Shown: positions 15,372-24,499 of the stretch, one piece after another
Numbering within the stretch: the stretch's first letter is position 1
Layout: every line of letters starts with the position of its first letter
NCBI RefSeq assembly: GCF_900113315.1
Contig: NZ_FOZG01000001.1
Location: 1,240,001 to 1,304,000 of the forward strand
From: Sphingomonas jatrophae
Lineage (GTDB): Bacteria > Pseudomonadota > Alphaproteobacteria > Sphingomonadales > Sphingomonadaceae
DNA length: 64,000 bases
Direction of reading: 5' to 3'
Notes under the pieces: generated by a model
What the model was told of the DNA's origin: nothing
Databases searched by the model: none
Seen by the model: only the letters and a program-made list of their open reading frames with translations
Position numbers and translations under genes: made by a program

Positions 15372-16163
15372 ATGACCGAGCTGCTCCTGATCGCCTTGGC
15401 GCTGGCGATCCTCGTGGCGGCGGCGGGGGCCTGGAGCCAGCGCCAGCACGTCACGATCTATCCCGGCAATACTGGCCTGCTCTACCGTGACGGCCGCTTC
15501 GTGCGGGAGCTGCCGCCCGGCCGCTATGGCTGGTGGAACATGGGCACCCGCTCGCGCGTGCTCACCGTCCCGACATTGCCGCTGCCTGTGACCGTGCCCG
15601 AGATGAGCGTGCTCTCGCGCGACCAGTTCGCCTTCCGATTGGTGCTAGTCCCGGTCGTGGCGGTGCAGGACGCTCGCCTGTTCGCCGAATCGCAGCCGAT
15701 TGCGGCGCCGCCAGCACACCTGCCAGAACTCCCGCTGTCTGCCGCCCACCCGGCGCTGCGTCCGCTTCTCGCTGCGGCGGCCCTGGAGGAGACCGGCCGG
15801 CACATGCTGGCCGACTTGATCGCCGAGCCCCAGCCGCTGGTCGAGGCGATCGCCGCGCGCCTTGCCGATGCACTGCCCGGTGCGGCGATCCCGCAGGTGC
15901 TGCTCACCGCAATCAATCTGCCGCCCGAGACGCGCAAGATGTTCACCGATGTCGCACGCGCAAAGGTGGAAGCGCAGGCGGCACTGGAACGTGCGCGCGG
16001 CGAGCAGGCCGCCTTGCGCGTGCTCGCCAATGCGGCGCGGCTCGTCACCGACAATCCGGCGCTGGCCAATCTGCGCCTCCTCCAGGCGATCGAGGCGACC
16101 AAGGGCGCGACAACGATCGTGCTGGGTGACGGCGCGCTGAAGGCGGCCGCCCGCCCGGACTGA
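15372..16163 (+). CDS. SPFH/band-7 domain protein, membrane anchored
   Basis: A 263-aa protein starting at ATG 15372 behind GGAAAG. Residues 3-22 form one hydrophobic N-terminal helix (LLLIALALAILVAAAGAW). A band-7/slipin-like beta domain follows (HVTIYPGNTGLLYRDGRF; LPPGRYGWW). A helical part from about residue 170 has the A/E/R-rich coiled-coil segment typical of SPFH proteins (VARAKVEAQAALERARGEQ). Such proteins oligomerise at membranes as scaffolds. It is a monocistronic gene, and its ribosome site lies in a strong RNA hairpin. Partner and function are unknown. Confidence 0.8.
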   Translation: MTELLLIALALAILVAAAGAWSQRQHVTIYPGNTGLLYRDGRFVRELPPGRYGWWNMGTRSRVLTVPTLPLPVTVPEMSVLSRDQFAFRLVLVPVVAVQDARLFAESQPIAAPPAHLPELPLSAAHPALRPLLAAAALEETGRHMLADLIAEPQPLVEAIAARLADALPGAAIPQVLLTAINLPPETRKMFTDVARAKVEAQAALERARGEQAALRVLANAARLVTDNPALANLRLLQAIEATKGATTIVLGDGALKAAARPD

Positions 16164-16241
16164 GGCAAGCGTCCGCCGCTCTGGCCATCGGCGCCGTCAA
16201 CCGGTAACGGGCGGGCCAATCCTTCCCTCCCGGAGCATCGA

Positions 16242-17339
16242 ATGGGTTTCCGCTGCGGCATCGTCGGCCTGCCGAACGTCGGCAAATCGACTCTCTTCAA
16301 CGCGCTGACGGAGACTGCCGCGGCGCAGGCGGCCAATTATCCTTTCTGCACGATCGAGCCGAATGTCGGCCAGGTTGCCGTGCCCGATCCGCGGCTGGAC
16401 CGCCTGTCCGAGATCGCCAAGTCGGCGCGGGTCGTGCCTACGCAGCTCGCCTTCGTCGACATCGCCGGCCTTGTCCGCGGCGCCAGCAAGGGCGAAGGCC
16501 TCGGCAACCAGTTCCTCGCCAACATCCGCGAGACGGACGCGATCATCCACGTGCTGCGCTGCTTCGAGGGCGAGGTGACGCACGTCGAGGGCAAGGTCGA
16601 TCCCATCGCCGATGCGGAGACGGTCGAGACCGAGCTGATGCTCGCCGACCTCGAAAGCCTCGAAAAGCGCGTGCCCGCACTCGCCAAGAAGGCGGCGCAG
16701 GGCGACAAGGAAGCAAAGGCTGCCGCCGGCGTGCTGGCGCAGGCGCTCGATCTTCTGCGCGACGGCAAGCCCGCCCGGCTGACCGTGCCGAAGGACGAGG
16801 ATGAGGCCCGCCACTTCGAACAGGCGCAGCTCATCACCGCCAAGCCCGTCCTCTATGTCTGCAACGTCGATGAGGGTGCGGCGGCCGATGGCAATGCGCT
16901 GTCCGCCCGCGTCTTCGAAAAGGCAGCGGCCGAAGGCGCAAAGGCGGTGGTCGTCTCCGCCGCGATCGAGGCGGAGATCGCCACCATGGCGCCCGAGGAC
17001 CGGCCCGACTTCCTCGCCGATCTGGGGCTGACCGAGACCGGCCTCGCCCGCGTGATCCGCGCGGGCTATGATCTGCTCCACCTGCTGACCTTCTTCACCG
17101 TTGGCCCCAAGGAAGCGCGCGCCTGGACGATCCCGGCCGGCTCCAAGGCGCCGCAGGCGGCAGGTGCGATCCACTCCGATTTCGAGCGCGGCTTCATCCG
17201 TGCCGAGACGATCGCCTATGACGATTACATCGCGACGGGCGGCGAGGCCGGTGCGCGTGAGGCCGGCAAGCTCCGCTCCGAAGGCAAGGACTATGTCGTG
17301 AAGGACGGCGACGTGCTGCTGTTCCGCTTCAATGTCTAA
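16242..17339 (+). CDS. ychF: Redox-regulated ATPase YchF/OLA1
   Basis: A 365-aa OBG-like P-loop NTPase that prefers ATP. G1 is GLPNVGKSTLFNAL at residues 8-21, G3 is DIAGLVRGASKGEGLGNQFL near residue 72, and the C-terminal TGS domain includes FFTVGPKEARAWTI. Length equals that of E. coli YchF (363 aa). YchF binds ribosomes and influences the oxidative stress response. The next gene starts inside its last codons (8-base overlap), so the two are translationally coupled. Confidence 0.96.
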   Translation: MGFRCGIVGLPNVGKSTLFNALTETAAAQAANYPFCTIEPNVGQVAVPDPRLDRLSEIAKSARVVPTQLAFVDIAGLVRGASKGEGLGNQFLANIRETDAIIHVLRCFEGEVTHVEGKVDPIADAETVETELMLADLESLEKRVPALAKKAAQGDKEAKAAAGVLAQALDLLRDGKPARLTVPKDEDEARHFEQAQLITAKPVLYVCNVDEGAAADGNALSARVFEKAAAEGAKAVVVSAAIEAEIATMAPEDRPDFLADLGLTETGLARVIRAGYDLLHLLTFFTVGPKEARAWTIPAGSKAPQAAGAIHSDFERGFIRAETIAYDDYIATGGEAGAREAGKLRSEGKDYVVKDGDVLLFRFNV

Positions 17340-18115
17340 AGCGCGGCTGTTCAGCTACGGCACGCTGCAGCGGCCCGAGGTGCAGCAGGCGCTGTTCGGT
17401 CGTCTGCTGGACGGCGCCCCGGCGGTGCTGACAGGCTTCTCCGCCGGCACGATCCAGCTGGACGATTCCCCCGCCACTGAGCTCGGCGGGGGCGGCACTT
17501 ATCCGATCCTCCGCCGCAGCCACGATCCGGCCGACCGCATCGAAGGCATGGTCTACGCGCTGAGCGAGGCGGACCTGCACGCCGCCGACGCTTACGAGAC
17601 CGACGCTTACGCCCGTATCCTCGTCTCGCTCGAAGACGGCTCCACCGCCTTCGTCTATGCGCATGCGGAGGAATGGCTGGACGATCTGCGCGTGGGAGAA
17701 ATCCGGCGCTTCGGCCGCTACGAAGTCGATCGCGACGAGGTGCTCGCCTTCGCCCGGGCCTACGATCCCCAGCCATTTCATCTCTCCGACGAAGCGGCGG
17801 CACGCACGCACTTCGGCCGCCTTGCCGCATCGGGCTGGCACACCTGCTCGATGGCGATGGCAATGACGGTTGAGGAGATCGATCGCACCGGCTTCCAGTC
17901 GCTCGGTGCCGGCGGCATCGACGAGCTGCGCTGGCACAAGCCCGTCTACCCCGGCGATGTGCTGAGCATGGAAACCGAGGTGCTTGAGGTCACCCCCTTC
18001 GCGCTCGCGCCCCGATATGGGCAGCTTTCGCCTGCGCAACGCGGTGCTGAACCAGCATGGGGAGCGCGTCTGCTCCTATATCGCGGGACCGATGGGGCGG
18101 CGGCGGCCGGGCTGA
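17332..18115 (+). pseudogene. AIG2/gamma-glutamylcyclotransferase-like domain fused to a MaoC dehydratase domain, frameshifted near the 3' end
   Basis: From ATG 17332 residues 1-110 match the AIG2 fold (LFSYGTLQRPEVQQALFG; EGMVYALSEADL). The same frame continues into a MaoC hot-dog domain (VGEIRRFGRYEVDRDEVLAF; FHLSDEAAARTHFG; ASGWHTCSMAM). At about 17993-17999 (CCCCCTT) one extra base shifts the frame. Removing one base restores SRSRPDMGSFRLRNAVLNQ..., which closely resembles the C terminus of the MaoC protein at 45879-46331, with a stop at 18113-18115. Uncorrected, the frame runs to 18579 as arginine- and serine-rich nonsense. This is either a sequencing indel or a real inactivating mutation. 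The AIG2-MaoC fusion itself is uncommon; two genes fused by a lost stop are possible. Confidence 0.75.
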
Positions 18116-18145
18116 GCCGAGCGCGTCCTCGCTACACCCGAAGGC

Positions 18146-18589
18146 TCAGCCAGGCGCCAGCCGCCCCGCCGAACCTGGGCATGCCGGCAACTTGGCACCC
18201 TGCGTCCATTCGATCGTCGCCATTCCCCCGTCCGTCCAGATGTGCGCCCAATAATGCTCGCCGCTCAACAGCGATGCAGCAGGCTCGCTCGTCATCCAGC
18301 CGGGCAGCGCCGCGCCGTAGAGGAGGATCGGACGCTGCGGCTCCCCGGCGCCGATCATCCGCGCGATCAGGCCATGATCCGGTGCACGGCTGTTCCAAAC
18401 CTGCTCGCCGCCGCCAATGTGCATCACCGTCACGCTCTTCGGCCGCGCGGGCGAGCTGCCGAACCAGCCAGCAGTCTCGCCGAGCGCGAAGCCAAGCCGA
18501 CCGCCTGCGTCGCAGGCCGCGCCCTCCACGTGCGGTGGCTGGCATCCCGCCAGCACAAGCAGCGCGGCCAGAGGCGTGAGACGCTTCAA
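18146..18589 (-). CDS. Hypothetical lipoprotein
   Basis: A 147-aa protein with a lipoprotein signal: MKRLTPLAALLVLAGC, cleavage before Cys16. The start is TTG at 18589, overlapping the apt stop as TTGA, so expression is coupled to apt and mtnP. The mature part has two further cysteines (ACDAGG; LPACPG) and no recognised domain. The final base of the +2 position after the lipid cysteine is Gln, which fits outer-membrane sorting. Function unknown. Confidence 0.75.
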   Translation of the reverse strand: MKRLTPLAALLVLAGCQPPHVEGAACDAGGRLGFALGETAGWFGSSPARPKSVTVMHIGGGEQVWNSRAPDHGLIARMIGAGEPQRPILLYGAALPGWMTSEPAASLLSGEHYWAHIWTDGGMATIEWTQGAKLPACPGSAGRLAPG

Positions 18590-19122
18590 TCCCCGTCGAA
18601 CGCCATCAGGCTGCGCGCCGGCACCCCGTCGGCGGCCAGCGCCTCTCCGCCGCCGAGATCGGGCAGGTCGATCACGAACGCCGCCGCCGCCACCTCGCCG
18701 CCTGCCAGCCGGATCAGCCGCGCGGCCGCAAGCGCGGTGCCGCCGGTCGCCAGCAGATCGTCCACCAGCAACACGCGTTGGCCGGGGATCACCGCATCCT
18801 CATGCATGGCGATGCGATCGCTGCCATATTCGAGCGCATAGTCGACCGCGACGGTCGCGCCCGGCAGCTTGCCGTCCTTGCGGATCAGGACGAGGCCGAC
18901 ACCCAGCCGTGCGGCGACAGCCGCCCCGAAGATGAAGCCCCGCGCCTCGATCCCGGCGACGAGATCGATTCCCTCGGGTGCGAGCGCCGTCAGCCGCTCA
19001 ACCGTCTGTGCGAGGCCCCATGGGTCCAGCAGAAGCGTGGTGATGTCGCGAAACTGGATGCCCGGCTTCGGAAAGTCGGGGATGGTGCGCACCAGTGCGC
19101 GCAAGTCTTGATTGTCGCTCAT
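18586..19122 (-). CDS. apt: Adenine phosphoribosyltransferase
   Basis: A 178-aa type I phosphoribosyltransferase that salvages adenine to AMP. The PRPP-binding motif is VLLVDDLLATGGTALAA near residue 123. DFPKPGIQFRDITTLLLDP near residue 15 and GIEARGFIFGAAVAARLG near residue 58 are diagnostic of APRT. The start is ATG 19122, overlapping the mtnP stop as ATGA. Coupling with mtnP is logical, because MTA phosphorylase releases the adenine that Apt recycles. Confidence 0.97.
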   Translation of the reverse strand: MSDNQDLRALVRTIPDFPKPGIQFRDITTLLLDPWGLAQTVERLTALAPEGIDLVAGIEARGFIFGAAVAARLGVGLVLIRKDGKLPGATVAVDYALEYGSDRIAMHEDAVIPGQRVLLVDDLLATGGTALAAARLIRLAGGEVAAAAFVIDLPDLGGGEALAADGVPARSLMAFDGD

Positions 19123-19982
19123 CCAAAACGCTCCTGGTTCAACAGGGCCAGCCGTGCGCGGCTCGCATCCGGCCACGCATCCCGCGCCGTGATCACCGCA
19201 TCGGTCAGCGCGTGGCGACACCCCTCGCCGCACGTCGCGCCTGAAGGCGTGGCCACCACTGCGGCGACGAGCGCCTGCGCGGTGCCGGCATTCGCCGCAA
19301 GCACGCGAACGATGTCGTCCGTGGAGACGGACGCGTCCGACCAGGCATCGTAATCCGTCACCATCGCCACGCTGGCGTAGCAAAGCTCCGCTTCACGGGC
19401 GAGCCGCGCCTCGGGCAGGCCGGTCATGCCAACCACATCCATGCCCCACGCCCGATGCAGCCGGCTTTCGGCGGCAGTGGAGAATTGCGGTCCCTCGATC
19501 ACCAGCATCGTGCCCGATGTGGCATGAGGCACGCCCAACTGGATCAGCGCGGCCGTTGCGAGCGCACCGAGGCGGGCGCAGGTCGGCCGCGCGAAGGAGA
19601 CATGGCCGACAATGCCGTCGCCGAAGAAGCTGCGCGGTTGGCGCACGGTGCGGTCGACCATCTGATCGACGACGACGAAGCTTCCGGGCGCCAGATCTTC
19701 GCGGAAGCTGCCGACAGCGGAGACGGCGAGCAGCTCGGTGCACCCCGCCGCTTTCAAGGCCGCAATGTTGGCTCTGGCGTTGATCTCGTCCGGCGCGATG
19801 CGGTGGCCGCGGCCATGGCGGGGCAGGAACACGATCTCCCGACCTGCTAGCGTTCCGAACAACAGCTGGTCGGACGGGTGACCCCACGCAGTCTCGACCG
19901 TCCGCCACGCTGCATCGGCCAGCCCGGGCATGCGGTAAAGCCCGCTGCCGCCGATGATGCCCAGCCTGCCGCTCGCCGTCAC
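19119..19982 (-). CDS. mtnP: S-methyl-5'-thioadenosine phosphorylase
   Basis: A 287-aa PNP-family trimeric phosphorylase that splits MTA into adenine and methylthioribose-1-phosphate. LGIIGGSGLYRMPGL at the start, FLPRHGRGHRIAPDEINARAN near residue 52 and the substrate region MDVVGMTGLPEARLAREAEL near residue 185 match the MTAP family. It heads the mtnP-apt-lipoprotein operon, each step overlapping by four bases. The unit lies downstream of petABC on the same strand, separated from it by an intrinsic terminator. Confidence 0.95.
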   Translation of the reverse strand: MTASGRLGIIGGSGLYRMPGLADAAWRTVETAWGHPSDQLLFGTLAGREIVFLPRHGRGHRIAPDEINARANIAALKAAGCTELLAVSAVGSFREDLAPGSFVVVDQMVDRTVRQPRSFFGDGIVGHVSFARPTCARLGALATAALIQLGVPHATSGTMLVIEGPQFSTAAESRLHRAWGMDVVGMTGLPEARLAREAELCYASVAMVTDYDAWSDASVSTDDIVRVLAANAGTAQALVAAVVATPSGATCGEGCRHALTDAVITARDAWPDASRARLALLNQERFG

Positions 19983-20033
19983 CTGTGCGCTCCTTGAGGG
20001 TGCGACTGCTGATGCGGCCGGCCCCGATCAAAC

Positions 20034-20068
20034 GAAAAGGGCGGAGCCATCGACCGATGCCCCCGCCC
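20034..20068 (-). terminator. Intrinsic terminator of the petABC operon
   Basis: On the minus strand GGGCGGGGGC and GGCTCCGCCC pair over about nine positions around a 10-base loop and are followed by TTTTCG. It lies 24 bases past the petC stop codon. Confidence 0.75.
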
Positions 20069-20091
20069 CGTTCCTGTCATGTGTCGAACGC

Positions 20092-20976
20092 TCAGGCGTC
20101 GGTCAGGCTGGTGCGCTTGCCGTGCTTCTTCTTGTCCCGCCAGATGTTCTGGTAGGCCATGTAGGCCAGCGTCGTCGCGATCAGCAGGAAGATGATCGTC
20201 GCCACGCCCGCCCGGTGACGGCCTTCCAGCTCCGGCTCGGCCGTCCAGACGAGGAAGGCGGAGACGTCCTTGGCGTAATTCTCGACCGTCGCAGGCGTAC
20301 CGTCCGTATAGGTCACCTGGCCGTTGGCGGTCAGCGGCGGCGGCATCGCGATGTTGAGGTTCGGGAAGTACGGGTTGAAGTGCAGACCTGCGGGCGGCTG
20401 GCCGTCGGCCGGCAGCGCTTCGCCATGCTCGTTCTTGTAGGTCTTCGGATCGCGATAGCCCGTCAGCAGCGAATAGACGTAGGGCGCATGGCCCTCGCGC
20501 GCCTTGGTAATCAGCGAAAGATCCGGCGGCAGCGCATTGTTGTTCGCAGCACGCGCGGCCGTCTCGTTCGCATAGGGGCTCGGCATGAAGTCCGACGGCA
20601 GCGCCTTGCGCGTCGCGGGCTCACCCGTGTCCGGATTGATCGACGGAACCTCGATCTGCCACTGGCTGGCGATCGCCTTCACCTCGGGTGCGGTGAAGCC
20701 GAGCGCTTCGAGGTGACGGAAGGCGACCAGCCGCATCGAGTGACAGGCCGCGCAAACCTCCTTGTAGACCTGGAAGCCGCGCTGCAGCTGCGCCCGGTCA
20801 TACTTGCCGAGCGGGCCATCGGACGCGAGCTTCAGCTCCTTATGCTCGAGGTGGAAGCGCTGCTGCGTGCTTTCCGGCTCCGACTCGTAGGAGGCGGTGA
20901 CGATCGCGAACAGCAGCGACAAGAGGAAGCCAAGGCCGACGATCGGCGCGATCAGCGGGGCGAACAGGCGGAACAT
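20092..20976 (-). CDS. petC: Ubiquinol-cytochrome c reductase, cytochrome c1
   Basis: A 294-aa heme c subunit of the bc1 complex (complex III). An N-terminal membrane or signal helix (LIAPIVGLGFLLSLLFAIV) leads to the heme site VCAACHSMRL near residue 75. The C-terminal anchor GVATIIFLLIATTLAYMAYQNIW fixes it in the inner membrane with the heme domain in the periplasm. It passes electrons from the Rieske protein to soluble cytochrome c. The start is ATG 20976. It is last in petABC, 22 bases after petB. Confidence 0.97.
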   Translation of the reverse strand: MFRLFAPLIAPIVGLGFLLSLLFAIVTASYESEPESTQQRFHLEHKELKLASDGPLGKYDRAQLQRGFQVYKEVCAACHSMRLVAFRHLEALGFTAPEVKAIASQWQIEVPSINPDTGEPATRKALPSDFMPSPYANETAARAANNNALPPDLSLITKAREGHAPYVYSLLTGYRDPKTYKNEHGEALPADGQPPAGLHFNPYFPNLNIAMPPPLTANGQVTYTDGTPATVENYAKDVSAFLVWTAEPELEGRHRAGVATIIFLLIATTLAYMAYQNIWRDKKKHGKRTSLTDA

Positions 20977-20998
20977 CGTGTGTGTCGCTCCTTGGGCT

Positions 20999-22327
20999 TC
21001 AGGCGGCGGGCTGCGGCGCGGGGCCGTGGCCTGCATGGCTGGCATCGGCGACGCCGTAGGGCGCGCTCTCCTCATCTTCGCCGTGCAGCACGGACTCGGA
21101 GATGGAGCGCGGCAGCGGCAGCGGCCGCTCGATCATCGAGACGATCGGCAGGATGATCAGGAAGTGCGCGAAATAATATCCGGCGCAGATCTGGCTCGCC
21201 AGCACCGTCTTCCAGTTCGGCTCCGCCTGGCCGAGATAGCCGAGCAGGATCACGTCGACCACCAGCACCCAGAAGAACTTCTTGTAGAGCGGGCGATAGT
21301 TGGACGAGCGGACCGGCGAGCGATCGATCCACGGCAGGAAGAACAGCAGCAGGATCGAGCCGAACATCGCCAGCACGCCCCACAGCTTCGCCGGGATCCA
21401 CAGGAAGTCGCCGGTGAAGGCCTTCAGGATCGCGTAGAAGGGTAGGAAGTACCATTCCGGCACGATGTGCGCGGGCGTCGAGAGCGGGTTGGCCGGGATA
21501 TAGTTGTCCGGGTGGCCGAGCGCGTTCGGCATGAAAAACAGGAACAGCGAGAAGACGAGCAGCGCAACGCCGACGCCGAAGCCGTCCTTGGCCGTGTAGT
21601 AAGGATGGAACGGCACCGTATCCTGCGGGCCCTTCACGTCCACGCCGGTCGGGTTGTTCGAGCCCGGAATGTGCAGCGCCCAGATGTGCAGGATGATGCA
21701 GCCGGCGATCACGAACGGCAGAAGATAGTGGAGCGAGAAGAAGCGGTTCAGCGCATCGTTATCCGGCGCATAGCCACCGAGCAGCCAGATGCGGATCGGC
21801 TCGCCCACCACCGGAATGGCGGAGAAGAAGCCGGTGATGACCTGCGCGCCCCAGAAGCTCATCTGACCCCAGGGGAGGACGTAGCCCATGAACGCCGTCG
21901 CCATCATCAGCAGGAAGATGACCACGCCGATCAGCCACACCATTTCGCGCGGCGCCTTGTAGGAGCCGTAATAGAGGCCGCGGAAGATGTGGATGTAGAC
22001 CACCGCGAGGAAGAAGCTGGCCCCGTTGGCGTGCGCGTAGCGGATGAACCAGCCCTGGTTCACGTCGCGCATGATCTTCTCGACCGAATCGAACGCGACC
22101 CCGCCGTTCGCGGCATAATGCATGCCCAGCACGACGCCCGTGACGATCTGGATCACCAGTGCCAGGCCGGCGAGCACGCCGAAGTTCCAGAAATAGTTGA
22201 GGTTACGCGGCACCGGATAGCCAGCGCCGATCGCATTGTAGACGAGGCGCGGCATCGGCAGCCGTTCGTCCAGCCAGCGCATCAGCGGGTGCTTGGGGGC
22301 GTAATGGGCGGCCCAGGGAAAGCTCAT
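20999..22327 (-). CDS. petB: Ubiquinol-cytochrome c reductase, cytochrome b
   Basis: A 442-aa polytopic subunit with eight membrane helices that carries two b hemes and both quinone sites. The Qo-site motif [12 protein letters not shown] near residue 290 and [19 protein letters not shown] near residue 145 are canonical. The heme histidines lie in helices B and D (GMHYAANG region; [18 protein letters not shown]). The C-terminal tail after the last helix is His-, Ala- and Pro-rich ([12 protein letters not shown]), longer than in many homologues. It sits 10 bases after petA. Confidence 0.98.
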   Translation of the reverse strand: MSFPWAAHYAPKHPLMRWLDERLPMPRLVYNAIGAGYPVPRNLNYFWNFGVLAGLALVIQIVTGVVLGMHYAANGGVAFDSVEKIMRDVNQGWFIRYAHANGASFFLAVVYIHIFRGLYYGSYKAPREMVWLIGVVIFLLMMATAFMGYVLPWGQMSFWGAQVITGFFSAIPVVGEPIRIWLLGGYAPDNDALNRFFSLHYLLPFVIAGCIILHIWALHIPGSNNPTGVDVKGPQDTVPFHPYYTAKDGFGVGVALLVFSLFLFFMPNALGHPDNYIPANPLSTPAHIVPEWYFLPFYAILKAFTGDFLWIPAKLWGVLAMFGSILLLFFLPWIDRSPVRSSNYRPLYKKFFWVLVVDVILLGYLGQAEPNWKTVLASQICAGYYFAHFLIILPIVSMIERPLPLPRSISESVLHGEDEESAPYGVADASHAGHGPAPQPAA

Positions 22328-22337
22328 CTCTCTTACC

Positions 22338-22913
22338 TCAGCCGATCTGGATCACGGTGTCGGACTTGAACGCATAGTCGGGGACGACCAGGTTCTTCGG
22401 CGCGGGGCCCTGCCGGATGCGGCCTGCCTCGTCATAGGCGGAGCCGTGGCACGGGCAGAAATAGCCGTTGAACGGGCCCTTATTCTCACCCTCGCCGATG
22501 CCGAGCGGGATGCAGCCGAGGTGGGTGCAGACGCCCAGCTGAACCAGCCAGTTCTGCTTGCCCTCCTTGGTCCGCTCCGCCAGCGTCTGCGGATCGCGGA
22601 GCGACGAGGCCGGCACCTTGTTCGCCGAGGCGACTTCGGCGGGCGTCAGGTTGCGGATGAAGACCGGCTGCTTGCGCCAGCTGGTCTTGATCCCCATCCC
22701 GGATTCGATCTTGGAGATGTCCACTTCGATCGAGGCGAGCGCGAGCACGTCGGCCGACGGGTTCATCTGGTTGACCAGCGGGATCACGATCGCCGCGGCA
22801 CCGACGCCGGCGAAGCTGACCGCGGCGACGTTCAGCCAGTCGCGGCGGCGCAGGCCATGTTCGGGCGGCGGCGCCTCACCCGGGGGAAGATCGGTCTGGT
22901 CGAGCGTCGCCAT
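22338..22913 (-). CDS. petA: Ubiquinol-cytochrome c reductase, Rieske iron-sulfur subunit
   Basis: A 191-aa protein with the 2Fe-2S ligands in [10 protein letters not shown] near residue 128 and [14 protein letters not shown] near residue 150. The N terminus [20 protein letters not shown] is a twin-arginine-type, uncleaved membrane anchor, as usual for Rieske proteins. The start is ATG 22913; an in-frame TTG directly precedes it. It is first in petABC. The 244-base gap upstream to trmL must hold the operon promoter, but I recognise no clear box. Confidence 0.97.
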   Translation of the reverse strand: MATLDQTDLPPGEAPPPEHGLRRRDWLNVAAVSFAGVGAAAIVIPLVNQMNPSADVLALASIEVDISKIESGMGIKTSWRKQPVFIRNLTPAEVASANKVPASSLRDPQTLAERTKEGKQNWLVQLGVCTHLGCIPLGIGEGENKGPFNGYFCPCHGSAYDEAGRIRQGPAPKNLVVPDYAFKSDTVIQIG

Positions 22914-23157
22914 CAAGGAAGCCCCATTAGAAACTCATTGCACGGACGGCAGGGCGGAGCATGCCGCTCCCCCTGCCGGAGTCCGGAACGGCGGTTCGGA
23001 TGTAAGAAGCCCCCGCCAAGGCCGGCTGATAGCGCTGCCGACGCGCGCTTGCCAACCCATGAATTGCCCGGTTCGCCGCGCTGCGTCATCGCGGGTTTAT
23101 CGCACGAGGGCAGCGGACGGCTTTTCCGCGGCTTCGCAGGGCGCTAGCAGCATCGTC

Positions 23158-23607
23158 ATGCGCCTCGCGCTTCATGAACCCGATATCGCCGGCAATGCCG
23201 GTACGATCCTGCGGCTGTCCGCCTGCTTCGGCGTGGGCGTCGACATCATTGAGCCCTGCGGTTTCGCTTTCTCCGACCGGGCGCTGCGGCGGGCGGGCAT
23301 GGACTATGCCGATCTCGCCGAATGGCGGCGGCATGCCGATTGGGCCGCGTTTCGCGCGGCCACGCCCGGCCGGCTGGTGCTGCTGACCACCCGCGGCACG
23401 ATGACGCACACCGAGGCCGAGTTCCGCGCCGACGATGTGCTGCTGCTGGGGTCCGAGAGCCGCGGTGCGCCCGACCATGTCCACGAAGCTGCCGATCTGC
23501 TCGTCCGCATCCCCCTCATGCCGGGGCGGCGCTCGCTCAACGTGGCGGTGGCGGCTGGGATCGCGCTTGGCGAGGCGCTGCGCCAGACAGGGCGCCTCCC
23601 CGCCTGA
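23158..23607 (+). CDS. trmL: tRNA (cytidine(34)-2'-O)-methyltransferase
   Basis: A 149-aa SPOUT-class methyltransferase that modifies the wobble base of tRNA-Leu species. The trefoil-knot SAM site is formed by LLLGSESRGAPDHV near residue 96 and RIPLMPGRRSLNVAVAAGIAL near residue 117. The N terminus MRLALHEPDIAGNAGTILRL is the family hallmark. Length fits TrmL (150-157 aa). The start is ATG 23158; the frame is open far upstream but crosses the petA promoter region. It diverges from petABC and precedes hemF by 48 bases. Confidence 0.94.
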   Translation: MRLALHEPDIAGNAGTILRLSACFGVGVDIIEPCGFAFSDRALRRAGMDYADLAEWRRHADWAAFRAATPGRLVLLTTRGTMTHTEAEFRADDVLLLGSESRGAPDHVHEAADLLVRIPLMPGRRSLNVAVAAGIALGEALRQTGRLPA

Positions 23608-23655
23608 GACAATTCGTCCCGTCGACAAGCGGCCAGCCGACGATAAGGAGGGGCC

Positions 23656-24498
23656 ATGCTCACTCTGGACACCGAACAGCAGGCCGCGCGCACCTGGTTC
23701 GAATCGCTGCGCGATCGCATCTGCGCCGCATTCGAGGCGATCGAGCGCGAAGCCGGCAGCGATGCCGCCTTCGACTTCACGCCCTGGGCGCGCGAGGGCG
23801 ACGAGGATGGCGGCGGCGGCATGCGCGGCGTGATGAAGGGCCGCGTGTTCGAGAAGGTGGGCGTCAACGTCTCCACCGTCGGCGGCGCCTTTGCGCCCGA
23901 TTTCGCGGGCACGATCAACGGCGCCAGCGCGGACGCACCGCACTTCTTCGCGACCGGCATCAGCCTGGTCGCGCACATGACGAACCCGCACGTGCCGGCG
24001 GTCCACATGAACACGCGCTTCCTGACCACAACCAAGCGCTGGTTCGGCGGCGGCGCGGACCTGAACCCGCCCTTGCCCTATGACGAGGATACGGCCGACT
24101 TCCACACCGCGCTCCGTACGGCGTGCGAGGCGCATGCACCGGTCGGCGACTATCCGCGCTTCAAGCAGTGGGCCGACGATTATTTCTGGATCCCCCACCG
24201 CAAGGTTCACCGCGGCGTCGGCGGCATCTTTTACGACCATCTCGACGCACCGTTCGACGAAGGTTTCGCCTTCACCCGCGCGGTGGGCGACGCGTTCCTC
24301 GCTATCTTCCCGAGGATCGTGCGGCGCCGCATGGGCCTGCCGGCCAGCGCCGCCGATGAAGCGGCAATGCTGGCGTTTCGCGGGCGTTATGCCGAGTTCA
24401 ACCTCGTCTACGATCGCGGCACGCTGTTCGGCCTCAAGACCGGCGGCAATATCGACGCCATCCTGATGAGCCTGCCGCCACGTGCGACATGGGCCTGA
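23656..24498 (+). CDS. hemF: Oxygen-dependent coproporphyrinogen III oxidase
   Basis: A 280-aa enzyme that converts coproporphyrinogen III to protoporphyrinogen IX with O2 in heme synthesis. Conserved blocks are GVNVSTVGGAFAPDFAG near residue 70, the histidine-containing HMTNPHVPAVHMNTRF near residue 105, WFGGGADLNP near residue 130 and EFNLVYDRGTLFGLKTGG near residue 247. The ribosome site AAGGAGG is strong. The position beside petABC is conserved in sphingomonads and fits heme supply to cytochromes. The next gene starts one base after its stop codon. Confidence 0.97.
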   Translation: MLTLDTEQQAARTWFESLRDRICAAFEAIEREAGSDAAFDFTPWAREGDEDGGGGMRGVMKGRVFEKVGVNVSTVGGAFAPDFAGTINGASADAPHFFATGISLVAHMTNPHVPAVHMNTRFLTTTKRWFGGGADLNPPLPYDEDTADFHTALRTACEAHAPVGDYPRFKQWADDYFWIPHRKVHRGVGGIFYDHLDAPFDEGFAFTRAVGDAFLAIFPRIVRRRMGLPASAADEAAMLAFRGRYAEFNLVYDRGTLFGLKTGGNIDAILMSLPPRATWA

Positions 24499-24499
24499 C

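Noticed and set aside
18116-18579. Extension of the AIG2-MaoC frame to 415 residues
   Set aside because: The sequence after 18000 is Arg/Ser/Pro-rich, lies antisense to a lipoprotein gene, and the natural MaoC end is recovered in another frame.
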